A DNA stretch of 15,557 nucleotides from QHWF01 sp036848175 (GTDB lineage Bacteria > Acidobacteriota > Vicinamibacteria > Vicinamibacterales > CAVVIG01), in assembly GCA_036848175.1 (NCBI GenBank), contig DAIUKO010000173.1, forward strand, positions 1 through 15,557, read 5' to 3'. Below are positions 1 through 8,187 of the stretch, piece after piece. Each line of letters begins with the position of its first letter. Position 1 is the stretch's first letter. A program made the translations under genes and the position numbers. Under the pieces are notes generated by a model. The model saw only the letters and a list, made by a program, of their open reading frames with translations, did not search any database and had not been told where the DNA came from.

Positions 1-202
1 GGGGACCCCGGCGTTGTCGCGGCCCGAAAACTGCGGTCGAAGGCTCGATGTGGGCTAGGAGCACGTCAGCCTAGACGGTCCACCAGATGCGTTCGTAAGG
101 GCCCCCCGAGACGCATTCTGCTGCGTCTTGCAGAATCCGTCGCGTCTTCTCAGGCAGGCGCGGCGGGTTCTGCTCTTCATGCGGAGCGCGCCAGTAGGCC
201 GC

Positions 203-208
203 TATAAT
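203..208 (+). promoter_or_regulatory. Consensus -10 box (TATAAT) for a leaderless start
   Basis: A perfect TATAAT lies 9 nt before the ATG at 218. Transcription normally starts about 6-7 nt after a -10 box, so the mRNA would begin within a few bases of the ATG and leave no room for a Shine-Dalgarno site. No convincing -35 is visible around 180-186. The spacing resembles those before the genes at 10129 and 13344. Seen: the hexamer and spacing. Inferred: leaderless expression. Confidence 0.5.
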
Positions 209-217
209 CCCGGAGCC

Positions 218-391
218 ATGCGCACTCTGTGCTGGGTGCTGATCGGCCTCGCGGCGCTCGCCTTCACGGTCGGTACGACGATCGCGTTCCGGCATCAGGT
301 GTTCCTGCTCGAGCCGGTTGGATACTGGCGGGGCGCGGTCGGATTTCTGCTGTTCGCGATCGCGCTGCGCATGATGGACAGCCGCGCATGA
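218..391 (+). CDS. Small two-helix membrane protein, unknown function
   Basis: A 57-aa protein starting MRTLCWVLIGL. Two hydrophobic segments, at about residues 3-22 and 38-52, flank a short loop with FRHQ and a GYWRG motif, so it is probably an inner-membrane hairpin protein. The frame is open further upstream to 128, but the ATG at 218 is preferred because a perfect TATAAT lies 9 nt before it and the upstream residues are Arg-rich and unlike a signal sequence. It ends with TGA at 389-391, two bases before the heptad palindrome begins at 393. The gene downstream is convergent. I do not recognise a function; short membrane proteins with a GYWRG loop feel familiar from Acidobacteriota, but I cannot name a family. 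Confidence 0.6.
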   Translation: MRTLCWVLIGLAALAFTVGTTIAFRHQVFLLEPVGYWRGAVGFLLFAIALRMMDSRA

Positions 392-392
392 C

Positions 393-754
393 GAATTGCG
401 GATTGAGGATTGCGGATTGCGGATTTATTGGGGATTGCTGATTGGGTGGCGCCGGGCGATTGCGGATTGATCGCGGATTTGGCGGATTGGCGACTCAATC
501 ATCAATCATCGATCAATCGCAATCTTCCAATCACCAGTCCTCAATCAATCCACAATCCTCCAATCACCAATCCTCAATCAATCCACAATCCTCCAATCAC
601 CAATCCTCAATCAATCCGCAATCCTCCAATCACCAATCCTCAATCAATCCGCAATCCTCCAATCGCCAATCCTCAATCAATCCGCAATCAACCGGCGCCA
701 GCCAATCACCAATCCTCAATAAATCCGCAATCCGCAATCCTCAATCCGCAATTC
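393..754. repeat. Palindromic heptad-repeat element, copy 1
   Basis: A 362-bp non-coding element with long inverted arms at 393-479 and 668-754. By eye the arms match at about 80 of 87 positions without gaps, and the outer 38 bp are identical. The arms are built from 7-bp words (GCGGATT and GAGGATT) starting at GAATTG, and each carries a TGGCGCCGG block exactly 54 bp from its end. The middle holds a 33-bp minisatellite. The element lies between two convergent genes: it starts 2 nt after one stop codon, and its last two bases are part of the other (TGA, 755-753). There is no transposase and no obvious target duplication. Open frames across it translate to NPQSAIRNPQ-type peptides and are not genes. 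It could be a MITE-like non-autonomous element, a REP-like structure, or a bidirectional terminator. Confidence 0.85.
528..692. repeat. 33-bp tandem minisatellite, five units
   Basis: Five consecutive units start at 528, 561, 594, 627 and 660, each exactly 33 bp and beginning CAATCACCAAT or a near variant. Units differ by single bases: CAGTCC in the first, CCACAATC in the first two, CCGCAATC from the third on, and CAATCGCC in the fifth. Each unit combines the CAATCNN words that build the flanking palindrome arms. Because 33 is a multiple of three, reading frames stay open and encode an 11-residue repeat of the NHQSSINPQSS type, which I regard as a translation artefact. Confidence 0.9.
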
Positions 755-3700
755 ATTCGTCGATTTGTTTGAGCAACACCCCGACCGCGGCATCGAGCTG
801 GCTGTCTCTTCCGGAATAGCTTTCGCCGACCGGCCGCTTCACCGGAACGTCGACCGGACGGGGGTGCATCTCCATCGGCGTCCCGTCGCTCGCGAAGATC
901 TTCGTGCCCGGCATGCGTAGCACCGATCCGTCGACGAGCGTGACCCCGCCGGTGTAGATGATCCAGCCGGCGGTCGGCTCACCGACCACCTTCCCGAGCT
1001 TCAGCGTGCGATACCCCTCGGTGAAATCTTCGGCGTCCGACAGCGAGTGCTGATTGGTGACCAGAATCGTCGGCAGCTCGAGCGCGCGCTGGCCGAGCGC
1101 GGTGCGCGATGACACCGACGGGTAGCCGCGCGACAGCATGTTGAAGTAGCCGCGCCGCGCGAACACGTCGATGGCGTAGACGTTGACGAAGCCGCCGTTG
1201 TTGTTGCGGACGTCGACGACGACGCCCTCGCGGCTGTGGTTCTCAGCGTCGAGGTCGACGTGGAGCTGCGACAGCGAGTTGGCCGACATGTCGAACATGT
1301 GGACGTAGCCGAGGCGGCCGCCGCTCGCCTTGGCGACGTAGGCGCGCTTCTGCTCGACCCACTCCCGATACCGCAATCCCTTTTCCGTGGGCTGATCGAC
1401 CGGCTTGACGATGATCTCGCGCGGTGAACCAGCCGCGGACGACGAGATACCGAGCGCGAGGCGCTTGCCGATCGTGTGGTCGACGAGCTCGTCGAGATTC
1501 TGCCGCGCCGCGATCGGCTTTCCCTCGACCTGCAGGATGAAGTCGCCGGCCTTGATGCCGGCAATCGCCGCCGGCCCGAGCGCAACGACCGAGGCGACCT
1601 TCAAGCGGCCGCTCGACTCGTACTCGACGCGATCGAAATCGACCGCCAGGCGGCCGAGCGTGGTCTGCGTGCCTTGCGGCGGCGCCGAGATTCCCATGTG
1701 CGACGCGTTCAGCTCACCCAGCATCAGCGAGATGATGCGGCGCATCTCGTCCGGCGTCCGCGAGCCGGCGACGCGCGGCTGGTAGGTCGTGCGGACCGCG
1801 TTCCAGTCGACGCCGTTCATCTTCTCGTCGAAGAACTGATCGCGCAGATACGTCCACGCCTGATGGAACGCCTCGACCTTCTCGCGCGAGAAGTCGACGT
1901 CGAGCTCGGCGGACACGGCAATCGCTTTCGGCTCGCGGCGCTCCAGCGTCACGTTGAAGACGCGGCCGCGATCCAGGTAGTAGACCTCTTTGCTGTCGGA
2001 CGTGAAATGCGCGCTGCGCTTCTGACCCGGCGTCGACGTCAGCTGACGCGCGACGGCCGGCTCGCGCGCGAGCTCGTCGATCGAATAGACATACAGATTC
2101 TGCTGGCCGGCCGCGCTCGCGCTCAGCAGCAGCCACTTGCCGTCGGGACTGATGTCCTGACGCGTGACGTCGACGCCGGTGGGGAGCGTCGATGCGCGGC
2201 GGCGGATGTCGTCGAAGACGATCTCCACGGGCCGGTCGCGCCCTGCGCGCGCGCCCGGTGGGACTGGTGGGGCAGGCGGGGACGGGGCCGTTGCTGGTTC
2301 GGGCGTTGTCGGCCGCGGCGGTTCCGGCGTGGTCTTCGGCTGCTCCTCCTTGAAGAGATCGCGGAACTGATCCTCGCGGAATTTTGGTGTGCGCGGCAGC
2401 AGATCGATCCGGATCACGTCGCCCGGTTCGGTCCGCTGCGCGGTCGCCAGCGTGAGGTAGGTCCCGTCCGGACTCCACGACAGCGATCCGGCGTTCGTGT
2501 TCGCGAGGAAGGTGATCGCCCGTCCCTCGCCCGCTTTCAACGCCGGGCTCGCACCGGTCGCGACTGCGGCCACGTGCACGTTGGCGAACGTCTTCGCGCC
2601 GGCGGTGATGTACGCGATGAACCGTGAATCGGGCGACCAGGCGATGTCGCGCGCGTCGAAGAACGGCGGCGTATCGAACACACCCGTCGCGATCAGTCTT
2701 TCTTCCTTCGAGGTGGGATCGATCACACGCAGCTCGCGCGAATCACGCTCGAAGGCGAGCCACTTGCCGTCGGGCGAAAAGCGCGGCATGTCATCGCGCC
2801 CGCGGCCCGAGGTGAGCTGCGTCTCGCGTCCGGTGCCGAAGTCGTACAGGAACAGATGATTCGTGCCGTCGCGATCGGACATGTAGGCAAGCCTCCGGCT
2901 GTCAGGCGCCCACGCCAGCTCGGCATCGTCGCCGACCGTATTCGTGACGCGCGCCGCGTCGCCGCCGTCCTTCGCCGATGCCGAGAAGATCTCGCCGTGC
3001 ACGGTGAAGGCGATCTTCTTGCCGTCAGGCGACAGCGCCAGCTCCTGGACTTGATCGGTGAACGTCCGATGCTCGACCGCCGCCGCCGCCGGAGCACCGT
3101 GGAGCGTGATCGCGACCTCGCGCGCCTGACCGCTCGAGGTGTCCACCGTCCAGATGCCGAAGTCGCGCTCGAATGCGATCGTCCTGCCGTCGTTCGAGAT
3201 CGTCGGCCACAGGACGCGGCCGTCCTTGAAGGTCGTCACCTGCTTCGTCGTGCTCCAGATGTTCTGGGCGCCGCTGCGGTCGGACATGAAGTACAACGTC
3301 TTGCCGTCGCCTCCCCACATCGGCCACGCGTCTTTCGCGCCGCCCTTGGTCACGGGCTCGTAGGCGGTGTTGCGAACGATCCAGATTTCGCTCTCGTCGA
3401 GATGACTGTGGCCCTTGCGCCACCACTGCGATGCGGCGTTGGCGCGCGCAGTGATGGCGAGCTCACCCGATGGTGCCGGCGCGGCGAAGTACTCCGTCGT
3501 GTAGCGATCGCCGGCGACCTGCATCGGCGTTCCACCATCGGCAGCGACGCGATACACGTCGAGCAGTCCGGAGATCTCATGGCTCGTCGACTGGAAATAG
3601 ATCGCCTTGCTGTCCCGCGACCATCCGCTCACCAGCTCGTTCGCATCGTCGAACGTCAATCGCGTGACTTCACCGCTCGCGAGCGCGAGCACATAGACGT

Positions 3701-3986
3701 CGCCGTTGCCGGTACGCGAAGAGGTAAACGCGAGCTGCTTGCCGTCTGGCGAATACAGCGGCCGCGATTCCGTCGCCGGGTGCGACACGAGCAGGCGTGC
3801 CTCGCCGCCGCGCGTCGGCACCTCCCAGATGTCGCCGCCGCTGACGAACGCGATCGTTGCGGCGTCGGGCGAAATGCCCGGCTCGGCGAACGACGGCAAC
3901 GGCGTCACAGCAGCTCGATAAGGCTGTGCTACCGCCGTCATGACGGCCAGCACGACGAGCGCTCCGATCACCAATGGCGTTTTCAT
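753..3986 (-). CDS. Secreted tricorn-like S41 peptidase
   Basis: A 1077-aa tricorn-core homologue predicted to degrade peptides in the periplasm or outside the cell. It starts MKTPLVIGALVV; a signal peptide runs to about residue 20 (AVA|Q). The ATG at 3986 is preferred over a GTG two codons earlier. Residues 25-700 carry at least ten PD40/TolB-type propeller motifs (SPDGKQLAF, SPDGKKIAF, APDSRRLAY, SPDGKWLAF and others), forming two propellers. A Pro/Thr/Ala-rich linker at about 545-585 interrupts the second. A PDZ domain covers about 778-865, followed by the S41 core. The catalytic set is visible: Ser762-His763 (ASHMG), Ser983 (HSLSDAED) and Glu1039 (PMEMHP). Spacings of 220 and 56 residues closely match those I recall for archaeal tricorn (S745/H746, S965, E1023), so it is probably active. 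It is divergent from the lipoprotein gene at 4102. Its stop codon overlaps the heptad element. Confidence 0.95.
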   Translation of the reverse strand: MKTPLVIGALVVLAVMTAVAQPYRAAVTPLPSFAEPGISPDAATIAFVSGGDIWEVPTRGGEARLLVSHPATESRPLYSPDGKQLAFTSSRTGNGDVYVLALASGEVTRLTFDDANELVSGWSRDSKAIYFQSTSHEISGLLDVYRVAADGGTPMQVAGDRYTTEYFAAPAPSGELAITARANAASQWWRKGHSHLDESEIWIVRNTAYEPVTKGGAKDAWPMWGGDGKTLYFMSDRSGAQNIWSTTKQVTTFKDGRVLWPTISNDGRTIAFERDFGIWTVDTSSGQAREVAITLHGAPAAAAVEHRTFTDQVQELALSPDGKKIAFTVHGEIFSASAKDGGDAARVTNTVGDDAELAWAPDSRRLAYMSDRDGTNHLFLYDFGTGRETQLTSGRGRDDMPRFSPDGKWLAFERDSRELRVIDPTSKEERLIATGVFDTPPFFDARDIAWSPDSRFIAYITAGAKTFANVHVAAVATGASPALKAGEGRAITFLANTNAGSLSWSPDGTYLTLATAQRTEPGDVIRIDLLPRTPKFREDQFRDLFKEEQPKTTPEPPRPTTPEPATAPSPPAPPVPPGARAGRDRPVEIVFDDIRRRASTLPTGVDVTRQDISPDGKWLLLSASAAGQQNLYVYSIDELAREPAVARQLTSTPGQKRSAHFTSDSKEVYYLDRGRVFNVTLERREPKAIAVSAELDVDFSREKVEAFHQAWTYLRDQFFDEKMNGVDWNAVRTTYQPRVAGSRTPDEMRRIISLMLGELNASHMGISAPPQGTQTTLGRLAVDFDRVEYESSGRLKVASVVALGPAAIAGIKAGDFILQVEGKPIAARQNLDELVDHTIGKRLALGISSSAAGSPREIIVKPVDQPTEKGLRYREWVEQKRAYVAKASGGRLGYVHMFDMSANSLSQLHVDLDAENHSREGVVVDVRNNNGGFVNVYAIDVFARRGYFNMLSRGYPSVSSRTALGQRALELPTILVTNQHSLSDAEDFTEGYRTLKLGKVVGEPTAGWIIYTGGVTLVDGSVLRMPGTKIFASDGTPMEMHPRPVDVPVKRPVGESYSGRDSQLDAAVGVLLKQIDE

Positions 3987-3992
3987 CCCCAC

Positions 3993-3998
3993 AGCGTA
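3993..3998 (-). promoter_or_regulatory. Possible -10 (TACGCT) for the tricorn-like gene
   Basis: Read on the minus strand, TACGCT fits TAnnnT and lies 6 nt before the ATG at 3986, the position expected of a leaderless promoter. It is a weaker match than TATAAT, and no -35 was recognised. This spacing also favours the ATG over the GTG at 3992, which would directly abut the hexamer. Confidence 0.25.
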
Positions 3999-4101
3999 TC
4001 CGATTCGCCACGCATCCCTATCCGATCAGAGACCTCGCCGGCGACAAGTCCCTGGAATCGCGGGGTGGAGCGGGGTATCGGTTTTGCGCTGCACGACCGG
4101 C

Positions 4102-7100
4102 ATGTCCACACGCATCCTCGTTGCACTGGTCGTCAGCGCCTGCACCGCCTGCGCAAGTCATCCAACCCCCGAAAACACAACCATTCCGCCGCAGGTCTCG
4201 CTTCCGCTCACCTTCGAACTGAACGCCGGCCAGATTGCCGAGGGGTACGACTTTCTGGCGCGCAGCGCCTCCTACGATGTGGCCTTTCACGAGGGCGGCG
4301 TCTCCTTCATGCTCAAGGACCAGGCCGGCGCCGGCGCATCGCAGATCGCGCTGATGTTTCCCGGCGCGCAGCCGACTCGCCCGCGGGCGCAGTCGCCGCT
4401 TCGCGGGCGCGTGAACTATCTGCGCGGATCGGACGATGGGAAGTGGATCCGCAACGTGCCGACCTACGAGCGTGTGCGCTACCCGCACATCTATCCGGGC
4501 ATCGATCTCGTGTTCTACGGCAACGATCGGCAGCTCGAATACGACTTCGTCCTCGCGCCGCACGTCGATTCGTCGCAGATCGCATTCCGTTTCGACGGCG
4601 CCGACATCGTGCGCATGAACGACGACGGCGATCTGGTGGTCTCGTCCGAGGGTCGAGAGCTCATTCAGAAGCGGCCGATCGCCTATCAGGAACGCAAAGG
4701 CGTCCGTTCGACCGTCCCCGCGTCGTACGCGATCGGCGCCAATCACGTCGTCTCGATGCGCGTCGGGCCGTACGACCCGACACAGCCGCTGACGATCGAC
4801 CCGATGATCATTCTGTCGCGACGTTTTGGCGGCAGCGGCTTCGACAGGGCGAACCGCGTCGTCGCAAAAGCGGGCGCTCTGTATCTCGCCGGCCAAGCGT
4901 GTTCGCTTGACTTTCCAGTGCTGCGACCGGTGCAGCCTTCTCACAGCGGCCCGAATTGCGATGGCTTCATCACCAAGATGACCGCTGACGGCCAGTCGCT
5001 CGTGTACTCGTCGTACTTCGGCGGCAGCGATACGGATTACATCAACGGACTCGACGTCGACAACAGCGGCGCGGCGTACGTCACCGGGTATACCGCGTCG
5101 ATCAATTTCCCGACCACCGCGGGAGCATTCGATCGCACGTGCGGTCCCGATGGCAGGTGCCGCGGAACGAGCCCGAGCACACCGATCGCCGGCGATGGCT
5201 TCGTCTCGAAAATCTCACCCGATGGATCGACGCTGGTCTACAGCACGTACATCGGCGGCACCGAGACCGAATTCATCAACTACGTGACGGTCAACAGCGC
5301 CGGCGAAGCATTGATTACCGGTGACAGCGAGAGCCCTGACTATCCGACGACGCCCGGCGCGGTCTCGCGCGTGAAGAACGGATTCCGCGATGCGGTGGTG
5401 ACCAAGCTCGCCGCCAACGGCGGCAGTCTCGTGTACTCGACCTACTTCGGCGGCAGCGGCTACACCGAGACGGGAATGGCCGCGGCGTTCGATAGTGCCG
5501 GCAGCGCGTGGATCGTCGGGCAAACCGACTCGACGGACATGCCCGTGATGGGTGCGTTCCAACCCTCGCTCGGCAATGCGTTCAAGGCTCAGATCAGCGA
5601 TGCGTTCATCGTCAGGCTCACGCCGTCGGGAGCGCTCGCGTTCTCGTCCTACTTCGGCGGCGATTCGACGGACTGGGCAACGGGCGTCGCGGTCGATCCG
5701 ACCGGCGTCTACATCAGCGGCAACAGCGCGTCGACGACGACGCCGGGCGTGGCGGGCTCGCGCGATGCGAACGCGAAGAGCTATGCCGCGTTCGTTTCTC
5801 AACTGGCGGCCGACGGCTCGCACGTGGTCAAGACGCATCTCTTCGACGGCCAGTCCGCTGACACTGCGACCGCGATCAGCATCGCGCGGCCGACCTCGTC
5901 GCCGATCATCCACGTCCTCGGCGTGACCCAGTCGTCTGATTTTCCGGTGACCGCCGATGCATTCCAGAAGACCGTGGCGGACGGCGGCGACCTCTTCTAC
6001 GCGACGCTCCAGGTCGACGCCGCCGGTGTGATGAAGGCGCCGACGTTCGCGACGATCCTCGGGGACAGCGGCTTCGAGGCGTTTTCAAGTCTGACCACCG
6101 ACGGTCTCGATGGCGCGTTCGTCACGACGAATGTCGACGGCAGGTTCCCGATGGTCAACGCGCCGATCGAAGCGAAGCGCATCGCGATCGTCCACATCGT
6201 GCCGCCCGCGCGCTGGACCGAATCGGTGCCTGGCGAAGTCCATCTCTACGCCTCCGATGCGACGACGGTCGGCGGTGACTGGTCGCTCGTCGCCGACCCC
6301 TGGGCGGCGAACGGACGCCGCGCGGCGAATGTGAATCACGACGCATCCAAAGTCGTGACGCCTGCCTCGAATCCGGCGAGCTACGTCGAGTTCACGTTCG
6401 ATGCCGATGCGGGAACCGCGTACCGACTCTGGATTCGCGGCAAGGCCGAACGCGATTCGTACACCAACGACTCGGTCTACGCGCAGTTCTCGGACAGCGT
6501 CGACAGCGCCGGTAATCCGCTCTGGCGCATCGGATCGTCGTCGGCCACGCCGCTGATCCTCGAAGACTGCGTCGGCTGCAACGTGCATGGATGGGGATGG
6601 AACGACAACGGCTACGGCACCGGCGTGCTCGGTCCGACGGTGCGATTCGCCGCGACCGGACGGCACACCCTGCGCTTCCAGGCGCGCGAAGACGGGCTGT
6701 CGATCGATCAGGTCGTGCTGTCGAGCGCGCAGTATCTGTCGGCGGCTCCAGGCCTCACGAAGGACGATACGACGGTGCTCAAGCGCACGGCGATCGCGCC
6801 GACGCCGCCTGGCGACGGATGCGCGGCGGGCGAGGTCGTGATCCACATGACCGGGACCTCGAACGCTCACGGCACGTGGGGCAGCACGAGCGACTCGACC
6901 GCGGCCAGCGGCGTGAGGATGTTCCAGCCCGATGCGGGCGCGGCGAAGATCACCGCGGCGCAGGCGTCGCCGGCCAACTTCTTCGAGAAGACGTTCGCCG
7001 CCGACGCGAACACTGACTATCGACTCTGGATTCGCGGCAAGGCGCAGAACGACTTCTGGGGCAACGACTCGGTGTTCGCTCAATTCGACGATTCGGTGAA

Positions 7101-7407
7101 CGGGAGCGGCACGGCGATCTGGCGCATCGCCACGACATCCGGGACCGAAGTGAACCTCGAGGACTGCTCCGGCTGCGGCCTCAAGAGTTGGGGCTGGCAG
7201 GACAACGGCTGGGGCGTCGGCGTCCTGGGACCGCTCGTCCGCTTCGCGACCAGCGGCACGCACACGATTCGGATTCAAACCCGTGAGGATGGTTTCTCGG
7301 TCGATCAGATCGTGCTGTCGTCGGGCAAGTATCTGAGCGCCGCGCCAGGCTCGCTCAAGAACGACACGACGATTCTGCCGGCATGCGCAACACCGCCGCT
7401 TCGGTAA
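4102..7407 (+). CDS. SBBP-repeat beta-propeller lipoprotein with two C-terminal modules
   Basis: An exported 1101-aa protein. The start is set at the ATG at 4102 because a lipoprotein signal follows directly (MSTRILVALVVSAC; lipobox VSAC, Cys14, or Cys17); the frame is open upstream to 3940. Residues about 35-235 resemble the DUF7948 domain that precedes SBBP propellers (FELNAGQ, YPGIDLVFYGN, LEYDF). Residues about 235-670 hold SBBP repeats with the signature LVYSSYFGG...AYVTGYT...FPTT: four clear copies and weaker first and last ones. Residues about 699-885 and 902-1085 are a tandem duplication of a jelly-roll or CBM-like module, each with YRLWIRGKA, (I/L)EDC.GC.., GWGWxDNG, GVLGP.VRFA and QxREDG(L/F)S(I/V)DQ(V/I)VLSS. 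Family knowledge suggests a surface adhesion or binding scaffold. No enzyme motif was found and the ligand is unknown. Confidence 0.9.
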   Translation: MSTRILVALVVSACTACASHPTPENTTIPPQVSLPLTFELNAGQIAEGYDFLARSASYDVAFHEGGVSFMLKDQAGAGASQIALMFPGAQPTRPRAQSPLRGRVNYLRGSDDGKWIRNVPTYERVRYPHIYPGIDLVFYGNDRQLEYDFVLAPHVDSSQIAFRFDGADIVRMNDDGDLVVSSEGRELIQKRPIAYQERKGVRSTVPASYAIGANHVVSMRVGPYDPTQPLTIDPMIILSRRFGGSGFDRANRVVAKAGALYLAGQACSLDFPVLRPVQPSHSGPNCDGFITKMTADGQSLVYSSYFGGSDTDYINGLDVDNSGAAYVTGYTASINFPTTAGAFDRTCGPDGRCRGTSPSTPIAGDGFVSKISPDGSTLVYSTYIGGTETEFINYVTVNSAGEALITGDSESPDYPTTPGAVSRVKNGFRDAVVTKLAANGGSLVYSTYFGGSGYTETGMAAAFDSAGSAWIVGQTDSTDMPVMGAFQPSLGNAFKAQISDAFIVRLTPSGALAFSSYFGGDSTDWATGVAVDPTGVYISGNSASTTTPGVAGSRDANAKSYAAFVSQLAADGSHVVKTHLFDGQSADTATAISIARPTSSPIIHVLGVTQSSDFPVTADAFQKTVADGGDLFYATLQVDAAGVMKAPTFATILGDSGFEAFSSLTTDGLDGAFVTTNVDGRFPMVNAPIEAKRIAIVHIVPPARWTESVPGEVHLYASDATTVGGDWSLVADPWAANGRRAANVNHDASKVVTPASNPASYVEFTFDADAGTAYRLWIRGKAERDSYTNDSVYAQFSDSVDSAGNPLWRIGSSSATPLILEDCVGCNVHGWGWNDNGYGTGVLGPTVRFAATGRHTLRFQAREDGLSIDQVVLSSAQYLSAAPGLTKDDTTVLKRTAIAPTPPGDGCAAGEVVIHMTGTSNAHGTWGSTSDSTAASGVRMFQPDAGAAKITAAQASPANFFEKTFAADANTDYRLWIRGKAQNDFWGNDSVFAQFDDSVNGSGTAIWRIATTSGTEVNLEDCSGCGLKSWGWQDNGWGVGVLGPLVRFATSGTHTIRIQTREDGFSVDQIVLSSGKYLSAAPGSLKNDTTILPACATPPLR

Positions 7408-7428
7408 GGCGCGGCGCGAAGCGCCGCC
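7408..7428. terminator. GC hairpin between convergent stop codons
   Basis: GCGGCGC (7411-7417) and GCGCCGC (7421-7427) form a 7-bp perfect stem with a GAA loop; allowing a bulged C extends it by G7409-C7428. It fills the space between the TAA of the lipoprotein gene (7405-7407) and the TAG of the minus-strand gene (7430-7428). No T-tract follows on either side, so it is not a textbook intrinsic terminator. It could protect both transcripts from 3' decay or be a small dispersed palindromic repeat. Confidence 0.5.
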
Positions 7429-8168
7429 TACTTGATTCCGACGTCGCCTTGCTGCAGGCGCGCGACCGGTGTTCCGAACCGCTCGCCGTTGACCGATTCG
7501 TAGTCGTAGCTGACAGTGAACGTGGCCTTGCCGGCGATGAGGATGTGCGCGACCGATTCAAGGGAGACCGGCATGCGGATGCCGGCGAAGCGTTTATAGC
7601 AGCGGACGATTTCGACCTTCCTCGTCCAGAACGACGGCGATTTCACCAATCGGCCTTCCAGACGAACCAGGTCGCCGGTTTCCGGATGCACGAAGATGGA
7701 TCCATCGATCAGGAGCTCGCCCTTGCGGCGCGGCTTCAATGTCAGCGAGGCGAGGCCGTCGGGCTGGAGGCCCGCGTCAACAAACTCATAATTCACCGAC
7801 GTCAGCGCGGCGCGCGCCGTCGAGCCGTCGGCCCACATCTTCCGCTCGGTCTCGAGCGACGATCGAAACACCTTCGAGCGGATGTATTCAGAGCCGCCTT
7901 CGCCGACGATCTGGTAGCGGAACCCGGCGGCGCGATCGAACTCGGTCCACACGTCCATCCAGGCGCTCTGGCCGAAGCGCTCGCTTTTCGCGTCCACATG
8001 ACGCATCACGCGGAACTCGGTCGGATCGGGGTCTGGACTGGAAAGATAGCGCTGAACGACCGGAACGCCGGCCAATGACGAATTCGTCGGTCCGGACGCG
8101 CTCGCCGCGACAATCAGCGGCGCGGCGACGAGAGGCGCCAGCGCGCTCCGGCAGAGCCCACGGACCAT
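7428..8168 (-). CDS. Secreted LolA-like hypothetical protein
   Basis: A 246-aa protein starting MVRGLCRSALAPLVAAP, with a likely signal peptide to about residue 24 (ASA|S). The mature part alternates charged and hydrophobic strands. The region GELLIDGSIFVHPETGDLV, then RLEGRLVKSPSFW, then RMPVSLESVAHI resembles acidobacterial proteins with an outer-membrane lipoprotein-sorting (LolA/LolB-like) fold: a half-barrel, with a strand carrying an R.EG.. motif followed by SPSFW. No lipobox is seen. It starts 19 nt after the purK stop on the same strand, so it is probably the last gene of the purE-purK transcript, although no functional link to purines is apparent. Function unknown; LolA-like fold is an inference from pattern. 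Confidence 0.75.
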   Translation of the reverse strand: MVRGLCRSALAPLVAAPLIVAASASGPTNSSLAGVPVVQRYLSSPDPDPTEFRVMRHVDAKSERFGQSAWMDVWTEFDRAAGFRYQIVGEGGSEYIRSKVFRSSLETERKMWADGSTARAALTSVNYEFVDAGLQPDGLASLTLKPRRKGELLIDGSIFVHPETGDLVRLEGRLVKSPSFWTRKVEIVRCYKRFAGIRMPVSLESVAHILIAGKATFTVSYDYESVNGERFGTPVARLQQGDVGIK

Positions 8169-8187
8169 GGCTCTTCAGCTAGCAATT

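Noticed and set aside
71..295. Minus-strand frame ending in EKTRRILQDAAECVSGGPYERIWWTV
   Set aside because: The C-terminal third looks protein-like, but the N-terminal part is antisense to the better supported 218-391 gene and I recognise no family. It might be a small protein starting nearer 200; not supported enough to list.
528..692. Possible CRISPR array in the 33-bp repeats
   Set aside because: Units are head to tail with no unique spacers, and no cas gene is nearby.
393..754. Insertion sequence with terminal inverted repeats
   Set aside because: The inverted arms are long, but there is no transposase frame and no target-site duplication visible, so it is listed only as a repeat.
295..819. 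Long open frames across the heptad element, such as 410-772 (+), 442-819 (+) and 295-498 (-)
   Set aside because: They translate to NPQSAIRNPQ / NHQSSINPQSS low-complexity peptides produced by the repeat itself, lack start signals and overlap real genes.
2856..4910. 684-aa plus-strand frame antisense to the tricorn-like gene
   Set aside because: Arg-rich, featureless shadow frame of a high-GC gene. The opposite strand has clear propeller motifs here.
6085..7278. 397-aa minus-strand frame antisense to the lipoprotein modules
   Set aside because: Arg/Ala-rich composition and no motif; the plus strand encodes duplicated, conserved modules.
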